DNA from: CAZHLD01 sp964533185
GTDB taxonomy: Bacteria; Acidobacteriota; Terriglobia; Acidiferrales; UBA7541
DNA: 5,234 bases
Assembly (NCBI GenBank): GCA_964533185.1
Contig: CAZHLD010000115.1
Span: 1-5,234 of the forward strand
Direction of reading: 5' to 3'
A model generated the notes under the pieces. It worked only from the letters and a program-made list of their open reading frames with translations, searched no databases and had not been told where the DNA came from. Position numbers and translations under genes: made by a program. Below are positions 1-4,650 of the stretch, piece by piece (position 1 is the first letter of the stretch; every line of letters begins with the position of its first letter).

Positions 1-740
1 TCATAGACGCGGTCGAGGCCCCCAACCACCAGACGCTTCAGATACAACTCCGGCGCAACTCGCAGATAGAGGTCCAAGTCGAGCGTGTTGTGGTGAGTGA
101 TAAACGGCCGCGCTGTCGCGCCGCCGGCGATGGGCTGCATCATCGGCGTCTCCACCTCGATATAGCCGCGCGCGTCAAAAAAGCTGCGCATCTCGCGGAC
201 GATCTGTGCCCGCTTCTGAAAAATCTCCCGCACGCCCTTGTTGACGATCAGGTCGAGGTAGCGCTGGCGGTAGCGCAACTCGACATCGGCCAGCCCGTGC
301 CACTTCTCCGGCAGCGGCAGCAGCGCCTTGGTCAGCAGCACCAGCTCGGTCACCCAAACCGTCAGCTCGTTGGTCTTCGTGCGGAAGAGGTGTCCCGCGA
401 CGCCCACCACATCGCCCAAATCGAGCAATTGAAATAACTGGAAGCCGCGCTCGCCGACCACATCCAGCTTGACGTAGATCTGCAACCGCTGGCCCTCGCC
501 CTGGAGGTGGGCGAAACCCGCTTTGCCGTGCAGCCGCAGCGTCAGGATTCGCCCGGCCACGCGGACGGGTACGCGGTCGGCCTCCAGCTCCGCAGCGCTG
601 CTTTGGCCGTAGCGCCCCTGTACTTCCGCCGGCGTGCTGGTCCAGTCAAACTTGTGCGGATAGGGCTCGTGCCCGAGCGCCTGGATCTGCTCGAGCTTCT
701 TCTGCCGTTGGGCGTACTGGTCGAGCGGTTCGAATTGCAA
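1..740 (-). CDS. lysS: Lysyl-tRNA synthetase, class II (N-terminal half, 3' end off the window)
   Basis: Cytoplasmic enzyme that joins lysine to tRNA-Lys using ATP. The visible 246 residues are about half of the usual ~500. In order: a short N-terminal helix (EPLDQYAQRQKKLEQI), the anticodon-binding OB-fold (about residues 55-140), the conserved ELRYRQRYLDLI stretch (154-165), class II motif 1 (GYIEVETPMMQP, 192-203), then ARPFITHHN and LYLRVAPELYLKRLVVGG. It stops just before motif 2. The match to bacterial LysS is close and unambiguous. Start: no ATG or GTG lies in frame near the N-terminus. The TTG at 740-738 follows an AAAGGG site by 9 bases and begins the protein where the family begins, so I chose it. 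The frame stays open upstream, so the start is inferred. It is transcribed divergently from everything else in the window. The end is cut by the window edge; no frameshift is seen. Confidence 0.95.
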   Translation of the reverse strand, partial: MQFEPLDQYAQRQKKLEQIQALGHEPYPHKFDWTSTPAEVQGRYGQSSAAELEADRVPVRVAGRILTLRLHGKAGFAHLQGEGQRLQIYVKLDVVGERGFQLFQLLDLGDVVGVAGHLFRTKTNELTVWVTELVLLTKALLPLPEKWHGLADVELRYRQRYLDLIVNKGVREIFQKRAQIVREMRSFFDARGYIEVETPMMQPIAGGATARPFITHHNTLDLDLYLRVAPELYLKRLVVGGLDRVY

Positions 741-749
741 GGCGGCGTG

Positions 750-758
750 CCCTTTCTC
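750..758 (-). promoter_or_regulatory. Ribosome binding site for lysS
   Basis: On the minus strand GAGAAAGGG ends 9 bases before the TTG at 740-738. It is the only purine-rich site near the expected N-terminus and supports the non-ATG start. Confidence 0.5.
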
Positions 759-788
759 GGCGCTCCTCGGGAGGCCCTCCGCGCGGGA

Positions 789-818
789 ATTGTAGCGGGG
801 ATAGCGAGCCCCGTGCCA
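789..818 (-). promoter_or_regulatory. Candidate lysS promoter elements
   Basis: Two alternatives are visible on the minus strand upstream of lysS. TACAAT (794-789) matches a sigma-70 -10 box at 5 of 6 bases, but has no good -35 box 16-18 bases upstream. TGGCAC-N5-TCGCT (818-803) resembles the sigma-54 -24/-12 consensus TGGCAC-N5-TTGCW with one mismatch and keeps the GG and GC pairs. A housekeeping tRNA synthetase would normally use sigma-70, so the second may be chance. Either would give a leader of roughly 40-55 bases. Confidence 0.25.
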
Positions 819-866
819 TAAAAAATACAGCCGCGCCCCGAAACCAGCCGCTTGACTAGCCTGGTC

Positions 867-875
867 TGGTATACT
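867..875 (+). promoter_or_regulatory. Candidate extended -10 promoter
   Basis: TGGTATACT carries the TGN extension followed by TATACT (5 of 6 to TATAAT). A TTGACT lies at 852-857, but only 12 bases upstream of the -10, too close for a normal -35. An extended -10 can work without one. Transcription would begin near 882, only a few bases before the GGAGG site at 887, giving a very short leader for the ORF at 896. Confidence 0.35.
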
Positions 876-886
876 ACGCCCCCCTC

Positions 887-891
887 GGAGG
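887..891 (+). promoter_or_regulatory. Ribosome binding site GGAGG for the ORF at 896
   Basis: A perfect GGAGG sits 4 bases before the TTG at 896. The spacing is a little short, but together with the promoter-like sequence just upstream it supports translation starting at this TTG. Confidence 0.45.
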
Positions 892-895
892 CAGC

Positions 896-1663
896 TTGGT
901 ACGCTGGCGCGCAACGGGTCAGGCGCACCGCAAGAGAACGATCGGCGAAGAATGGGAGGGATGGCTCCCACCCGGTAAAGCCGAAGCGTTTGCGGCGGCG
1001 AAGTTTGCCTTGTGCGCTGACTCCTCGATGCTTGAAGTCGCTCTCAACGAGGGCGTCGGCTTGAGCCACCGGAGCTCTCCCGCCACGTCTTGCGAGGTCG
1101 CTCCGATTTGCGCTGACCTCTTCGAGCGTCTTGCCGTCCGGATCGAGGTCGCTCTCCGTACCCTTCACCGCACCGCGCAGAATTTCGGGATTCTGCCGAG
1201 CGTCGCCCCTCTCTATTCGGGGTTCTTCCGCAGCGAAGCGGCAAGACGCCAGGCCAAAAGAAGCAGACTTCTTTCCCATTTCCTGACCAGTAGCTCCCAA
1301 TTCTTCCTCAAGCTGGATGACCTGGTGATCATTGTGGCCGACCTGGCCGATGAATTCCGTCCCCTGGCCGGACAGATTGGCCTGGGCAGGGCCGCCAATC
1401 CAGAAGCCTTTTGGGACCGCCTGGAAATGCTCGACTATGATCTGAAAACGTGTCTGGGCGAGACGCTGGTGGTGCTCAAGTCCTTCCTCTATGTTCTCCC
1501 CGACGAACAGACCCAGCATTTCCGCCGCCAGATGGAGGCCGCTGTCCGCGCCTCTGCGCGCCTCTCCGCAACGGCCTTGATAACCGGTAAGACCCCCGAG
1601 CAGGCGGGCCCGGTCAGTGTGGGTCCCGCTCGGCGCCCTCGCTCCCGGCAATCTTCCGCCTAG
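896..1663 (+). CDS. Unrecognised protein, 255 residues; second half protein-like, first half doubtful
   Basis: I do not recognise a family. From about residue 128 on the sequence looks like a soluble helical protein, with regularly spaced Leu/Val/Ile against Asp/Glu/Arg: LDDLVIIVADLADEF (140-154), PEAFWDRLEMLDYDLK (169-184), ETLVVLKSFLYVL (189-201). It has no clear signal peptide or membrane span, and ends in a basic Pro/Arg/Ser tail. Codons in this half favour G/C at the third base. The first half is rich in Arg, Ser, His and Cys and looks less like protein. The start is TTG, supported by GGAGG at 887-891; an ATG at 1028 is an alternative. The opposite strand is also open in register from 1669 to 542, as often happens in GC-rich DNA, but its translation is Gly/Gln/His-rich and runs into lysS sequence. 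It stands alone, divergent from lysS, 206 bases before the sigma factor. It could be a complete orphan gene or a remnant fused to non-coding sequence. Confidence 0.45.
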   Translation: MVRWRATGQAHRKRTIGEEWEGWLPPGKAEAFAAAKFALCADSSMLEVALNEGVGLSHRSSPATSCEVAPICADLFERLAVRIEVALRTLHRTAQNFGILPSVAPLYSGFFRSEAARRQAKRSRLLSHFLTSSSQFFLKLDDLVIIVADLADEFRPLAGQIGLGRAANPEAFWDRLEMLDYDLKTCLGETLVVLKSFLYVLPDEQTQHFRRQMEAAVRASARLSATALITGKTPEQAGPVSVGPARRPRSRQSSA

Positions 1664-1869
1664 ACGCACAGCCCGCTTTCAGCACAGAATAGCTCCGGCG
1701 GATTGAGGCGCTTTTTCCTCTGGCCCGCAGTTCTTGTTTCTCAAAGCATCATCCAGGGCGCGACGCAGCAACTCCCGGGGCGGCTGGCCAGTGCGTCCCC
1801 GGAACGCATGGGACAACTCAGGGGGCAGGGGGGTGCATCCCATTCCACGGATGCGTCCTGACCGGTACG
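1664..1869 (+). promoter_or_regulatory. Non-coding leader upstream of the sigma-factor operon
   Basis: This 206-base gap must hold the operon promoter unless transcription reads through from 896-1663. I see no convincing -35/-10 pair. GGAAC at 1801-1805 resembles the -35 core of ECF-type promoters, as autoregulation would predict, but no matching -10 is clear. The stretch contains an inverted repeat CCGGGG/CCCCGG (1775-1780 and 1797-1802) around a CTGGCCAG palindrome (1784-1791), then G-rich runs at 1821-1833. Confidence 0.3.
1835..1854 (+). promoter_or_regulatory. Small hairpin before the sigma-factor start
   Basis: GCATCC (1835-1840) and GGATGC (1849-1854) form a perfect 6-bp stem with an 8-base loop; two further G-U pairs are possible at the base. 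It ends 15 bases before the GTG start, where no Shine-Dalgarno sequence is visible, so it could affect initiation or be an operator. A stem this short may also arise by chance in GC-rich DNA. Confidence 0.3.
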
Positions 1870-2514
1870 GTGGCCCGACCGAGACGATCAGAGAATATCG
1901 AGCTACCCGAGGCGGAGGCCATCCGGCTCGCCCAGCAGGGCGATGCCGCCGCCTTCGAACGCATCTATAGGTTGCACAGCCGCCGCGTCTACGCGCTGTG
2001 CCTGCGCATGGTGGGGAACCCGGCCGAGGCGGAGGACCTCACCCAGGAGGCTTTCTTGCAGTTGTTCCGCAAGATCGGCACCTTCCGCGGTGAATCACAG
2101 TTTTCCACCTGGATGCACCGCCTGGCCGTCAACGTGGTCCTGATGAAGTTGCGCAAGAAGAGGCTCCCGGGCCCTTCCCTCGAGGAACTCACCGAACCGG
2201 ACGAAGAATCCGGCGGTCCAAAGAAAGACGTGGGCGGGCCTGACCTGCGCCTGTCCGGTTCGATTGACCGGGTGAACTTGCAGCGTTCGGTGGAGCAGCT
2301 TCCTCCCGGCTACCGGAACGTGTTCGTCCTGCACGACGTGCAGGGCTACGAGCACAACGAAATTGCCGAGATCATGGGTTGCTCGATCGGCAACTCGAAA
2401 TCGCAGCTCCACAAGGCGCGTATGCGACTGCGCGAGCTGCTGCAGGAGACCGAACGCGACCGCGCCCGCCAGGTGCGGCAGGCCGCTAAGACCGAATCCG
2501 CCGGCACAGGTTAG
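1870..2514 (+). CDS. ECF-type RNA polymerase sigma factor (RpoE-like)
   Basis: Sigma-70 family factor of the extracytoplasmic-function group, 214 residues. It directs core RNA polymerase to a small regulon when its anti-sigma factor releases it. Region 2 spans about residues 26-98: FERIYRLHSRRVYALCLRMVG, the NPAEAEDLTQEAFLQLF core-binding part, then FSTWMHRLAVNVVLMKLRKKR for -10 recognition. A charged, Gly/Pro-rich linker (99-131) follows. Region 4 (about 138-191) has LPPGYRNVFVLHDVQGYEHNEIAE, the IMGCSIGNSKSQLHKAR helix-turn-helix and MRLRELL. There is no region 1 or 3, as expected for ECF factors. The start is GTG at 1870; no ATG is in frame before residue 47 and no clear ribosome binding site is seen, so translation may be weak or leaderless. 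A basic tail (about 195-214) follows region 4. The anti-sigma gene begins 58 bases downstream, the usual arrangement for a cognate pair. Confidence 0.95.
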   Translation: MARPRRSENIELPEAEAIRLAQQGDAAAFERIYRLHSRRVYALCLRMVGNPAEAEDLTQEAFLQLFRKIGTFRGESQFSTWMHRLAVNVVLMKLRKKRLPGPSLEELTEPDEESGGPKKDVGGPDLRLSGSIDRVNLQRSVEQLPPGYRNVFVLHDVQGYEHNEIAEIMGCSIGNSKSQLHKARMRLRELLQETERDRARQVRQAAKTESAGTG

Positions 2515-2519
2515 CCGGC
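2500..2519 (+). promoter_or_regulatory. Hairpin straddling the sigma-factor stop codon
   Basis: GCCGGC at 2500-2505 and again at 2514-2519 can pair into a 6-bp GC-only stem with an 8-base loop. The TAG stop (2512-2514) lies at the loop/3'-arm junction. A TTTT follows at 2526-2529, about 6 bases beyond the stem, too far for a good terminator. It could act as a partial attenuator between sigma and anti-sigma, or stabilise the message. Confidence 0.3.
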
Positions 2520-2559
2520 CATAAGTTTTGAGATCGGTTTGCAGTCGAAGGTATGAAAT

Positions 2560-2564
2560 AAGGA
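2560..2564 (+). promoter_or_regulatory. Ribosome binding site that sets the anti-sigma start
   Basis: AAGGA ends 8 bases before the ATG at 2573. It overlaps the earlier ATG at 2564 and so cannot serve it. This favours 2573, which gives the N-terminus MQCTEFE, typical of zinc-finger anti-sigma factors, over starts at 2528 (TTG) or 2564. Confidence 0.6.
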
Positions 2565-2572
2565 TGAACGCC

Positions 2573-3218
2573 ATGCAGTGTACTGAATTCGAATCGTATC
2601 TCGAGCAGCGCTCCGGCGAGCCGTTCCCGCCCGCCGCGGCCGCTCACCTCGACGTCTGCGCCAATTGCCGCAACCTCATCGCCGATTTCGACGTCATCGA
2701 GACTTCCGCCGCCGCACTCGGCGCCGAGACACCAGAGCCTCCCGAGCGAATCTGGGTCTCGCTGCGCGCTGTGCTTGTGTCTGAAGGTCTGATCCGCGAG
2801 CCAGAGCCCGAGCACGCGGGTTTTCTAAGTCTATTGATCGGCTGGCTGCCCCGGCCCGCTTTGGCCGGCGCTTACGTTGCCATCCTGCTGGCCGCCGCGG
2901 TCCTGATCAGCCTGCGCGGCAATCTCGGCACGCCGTACAACACAGCAAGCACGCTCAACGGCCTGGAGATCGCTGCGGTGAAGGAGACTTTGCGCTCCGC
3001 AGAAACCAACACGCCGCCCGTGGTGGCCGCCCGCCACCCGGACGTCACCTCGATCCTTCAGAAAGACATGGCCCTGGTTGACAACTTTATCGCCATGTGT
3101 GAAAAACAGGTCCGCGAAGAACCCCAGAACACTCTGGCACGCGAGTATCTCTTCGGTGCCTACCAGCAGAAAGCCGACCTGCTGGCCACGATCGCGGATC
3201 GCGGCGCCAGAGGGGACT
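2573..3218 (+). CDS. Zinc-finger transmembrane anti-sigma factor (3' end lost in assembly gap)
   Basis: Probable membrane anti-sigma factor that holds the upstream ECF sigma factor inactive; 215 residues are visible. The cytoplasmic part has Cys3 and the zinc-binding anti-sigma signature H-x3-C-x2-C (His25, Cys29, Cys32), followed by a helical stretch to about residue 75. One membrane helix follows (about 97-114, AGAYVAILLAAAVLISL). The outer part (from about 115) contains a long helix, QKDMALVDNFIAMCEKQV, and then LAREYLFGAYQQKADLLATIADRG just before the gap. In related proteins as I remember them, this helix lies close to the C-terminus, so I infer that little is missing. Start chosen at 2573 from the ribosome binding site. 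Apparent continuation of this frame beyond the Ns is not meaningful, because the true gap length is unknown. The signal it senses cannot be told from the sequence. Confidence 0.87.
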
Positions 3219-3318
3219 NNNNNNNNNNNNNNNNNNNNNNNNNNNNNNNNNNNNNNNNNNNNNNNNNNNNNNNNNNNNNNNNNNNNNNNNNNNNNNNNNN
3301 NNNNNNNNNNNNNNNNNN
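3219..3318. other. Assembly gap, exactly 100 N
   Basis: A run of exactly 100 N is the usual placeholder for a scaffold join of unknown length. It hides the anti-sigma stop codon, any intergenic signals, and the start and signal peptide of the DUF4097 protein. Confidence 0.99.
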
Positions 3319-4074
3319 GTGGACGGCCGCCCGGTGGTCATCGTCCGCAATGCCCATGGCCGCATTGACGTCAAGTCCTGGAAGCGCATGGAAGTCGTCG
3401 TCGTCGGCACGCACACCAGCGAAAAGAACGAGGTAGAATCCAAGCAGATCGACAATCGCATTGAGGTCAATACCCACCTGAAGGGCCAGAACCTCACCCC
3501 GGCCGAAATGGAAGCCAATTACGAAATCACCGTCCCCGAGGAAACCGAACTCCAAATTCAGACCGGCTCCGGCCTCGTCATCGTCGAGCGCGTCTATGGC
3601 GATATGACCTTTGATACGGTCGCCGCCGACGTCCAGCTCCAGGAAGTCTACGGCTTCCTCATGGTCAAAACGATCGGCGGCTCGCTCATCTGCACCAGGT
3701 GCGCCGGCCGTCTGAGCGTCACTTCGATCAGCGGCAATATCCAGCTCTTCCAGCCGCAGCTCGACTTCGCCCGCGTCCAGACCACCTCCGGCAACATTCT
3801 CTTCGACGGCGAGCTCCGCCGCGGCAGCTACAATTTGAAAAACTACAGCGGCCTTATCGAAATTCGCTTCTCCGAGACCGACTCCTTCGACTTGAACGCC
3901 TCCACCGTCCTGGGCTCGATCGAAAATCTCGCCACCCTCAAGCCCGACCCCCGCGGCGCGCGCCGCCAGACCCCACGCGCCTCCAACGCCTTTATCGGCA
4001 CGTTCAACGAAGGGCACGCCCGCATCGAACTCTCCACCTACAATGGTAAGATCAGGATTCGGCCGCGCGACTAG
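3319..4074 (+). CDS. DUF4097-family beta-strand repeat protein (5' end lost in assembly gap)
   Basis: 251 residues are visible, in the frame starting at 3319, ending at TAG 4072-4074. It opens with RPVVIVRNAHGRIDVKSW, the typical first repeat of DUF4097 proteins, then runs through short beta-strand repeats built on S/T-G-x-hydrophobic turns: QTGSGLVIVE (81-90), TIGGSLIC (118-125), SISGNIQL (136-143), TTSGNILFDG (155-164), NYSGLIEIRF (175-184), TYNGKIRIRP (240-249). The family folds into a right-handed beta-solenoid-like stack and is usually exported or envelope-associated; its biochemical role is unknown. The GTG at 3319 merely follows the gap and is unlikely to be the real start; a signal peptide is probably hidden by the Ns. 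Cys125 and Cys128 form a C-x2-C within one turn, which could be a disulfide or metal site or chance. Its place after a sigma/anti-sigma pair suggests it belongs to the same envelope-related regulon. Confidence 0.87.
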   Translation: MDGRPVVIVRNAHGRIDVKSWKRMEVVVVGTHTSEKNEVESKQIDNRIEVNTHLKGQNLTPAEMEANYEITVPEETELQIQTGSGLVIVERVYGDMTFDTVAADVQLQEVYGFLMVKTIGGSLICTRCAGRLSVTSISGNIQLFQPQLDFARVQTTSGNILFDGELRRGSYNLKNYSGLIEIRFSETDSFDLNASTVLGSIENLATLKPDPRGARRQTPRASNAFIGTFNEGHARIELSTYNGKIRIRPRD

Positions 4075-4084
4075 CGGCCGGATC
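4056..4084 (+). promoter_or_regulatory. Intercistronic hairpin over the DUF4097 stop codon and aroK leader
   Basis: GATTCGGCCG (4056-4065) pairs with CGGCCGGATC (4075-4084): nine Watson-Crick pairs and one G-U, with a 9-base loop (4066-4074). The loop contains the DUF4097 stop TAG. The 3' arm holds the only weak Shine-Dalgarno-like GGA (4080-4082) and ends 2 bases before the aroK ATG. In the folded state aroK initiation should be hindered; a ribosome reaching the stop would open it. This is the pattern expected of translational coupling. Confidence 0.5.
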
Positions 4085-4086
4085 GC

Positions 4087-4650
4087 ATGACCGTCCCAAA
4101 CCGCCCTCCAAAAATCCTCTGTCTGTCCGGCTTCATGGGCTGCGGCAAGACCACGCTCGGTCGCCGCGTCGCCCGCCAGCTCGGCTGGCGCTTTGTGGAC
4201 CTCGACACGCGCATCGAAGAGCACACCGGCCTGGCCATCTCCGCCATCTTCAAACGCCTGGGCGAGCCGGCCTTTCGCGACATCGAGCATGACCTGCTTC
4301 AAGTGGCGCTCTCCGAAGCCATCGCTCTGCCGCAATCAACTATCCTCGCCCTCGGCGGCGGCACCTACGCGCAGCCGCGCAATATCGCCCTGCTGCGTTC
4401 CTCCTCCGCCGTGGTGGTCTTTCTCGAAACGCCCATCGATGAGCTGCTCGCCCGCTGCGTCACCAAGACCCATCGCCCGCTCTTCCGCGATGAATCGAGC
4501 TTCCGAAAACTCTACGCCGAGCGCCTGCCCTTCTACCAGCAGGCCGATGCCCGCGTCTCCAACACCGCCGACCCGCAACAGGTCGTGGCCACCATCTGCT
4601 CGCTCTGCGTTTCCGGCGCCGCTTCAGCCCACAAAGGAGTCAACGCATGA
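4087..4650 (+). CDS. aroK: Shikimate kinase
   Basis: Cytoplasmic enzyme of the shikimate pathway that transfers the ATP gamma-phosphate to the 3-hydroxyl of shikimate, on the way to chorismate and the aromatic amino acids. At 187 residues it is full length. Visible motifs: Walker A GFMGCGKTTLG (15-25); FVDLDTRIEEHTG (36-48) with Asp38 and Asp40 for Mg and shikimate; ISAIFKRLGEPAFRDIE (51-67) with the shikimate-binding Arg64; LGGGTY (89-94), the shikimate-binding glycine loop; the lid THRPLF (128-133) with Arg130; and ERLPFYQQAD (145-154) with Arg146. All key residues are present, so it should be active. The DxD and FRxxE pattern separates it from gluconate kinases. The ATG lies 12 bases after the DUF4097 stop with only a weak ribosome binding site inside a hairpin, suggesting coupled translation. 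The next gene overlaps by 4 bases. aroK is more often beside aroB; neither aroB nor another aro gene is visible here. Confidence 0.96.
   Translation: MTVPNRPPKILCLSGFMGCGKTTLGRRVARQLGWRFVDLDTRIEEHTGLAISAIFKRLGEPAFRDIEHDLLQVALSEAIALPQSTILALGGGTYAQPRNIALLRSSSAVVVFLETPIDELLARCVTKTHRPLFRDESSFRKLYAERLPFYQQADARVSNTADPQQVVATICSLCVSGAASAHKGVNA
4633..4639 (+). promoter_or_regulatory. Strong ribosome binding site for the secreted protein
   Basis: AAAGGAG lies inside the end of aroK, 7 bases before the ATG at 4647. It is the best Shine-Dalgarno sequence in the plus-strand operon, so this gene should be translated well even without coupling. Confidence 0.7.

Noticed and set aside
852..875. TTGACT/TATACT as a standard sigma-70 promoter
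   Set aside because: The boxes are only 12 bases apart, too close for a normal -35/-10 pair. Only the extended -10 reading is kept, at low confidence.
878..930. tRNA-like sequence (GCAGCTTGGTACGC resembles a D-arm)
   Set aside because: No acceptor stem, anticodon stem-loop or T-arm (GGTTCGAATCC-like) can be placed around it. Only the D-arm resemblance is present.
953..970. TGGGAG/CTCCCA hairpin with a 6-base loop, considered as a terminator
   Set aside because: It lies inside the ORF at 896-1663 and has no T-run on the plus strand, only TTCTT on the minus strand. No minus-strand gene upstream is supported.
542..1669. Long minus-strand open frame of 375 codons
   Set aside because: It is the codon-for-codon complement of the plus-strand ORF at 896-1663. 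It then runs out of frame into the clear lysS coding region. Its translation is rich in Gly, Gln, His and Arg without recognisable motifs.
1734..1970. Plus-strand open frame before and over the start of the sigma gene
   Set aside because: It overlaps the sigma-factor N-terminus in another frame, is Arg-rich and has no ribosome binding site.
2528..3436. Anti-sigma frame continuing past the N run as a longer fusion
   Set aside because: The gap length is unknown, so frame continuity over it has no meaning. After the gap the DUF4097 frame is clearly the coding one.
3160..4335. Minus-strand open frame of 391 codons across the gap
   Set aside because: It is antisense to DUF4097 and aroK, both firmly identified on the plus strand, and depends on reading the N run as coding.
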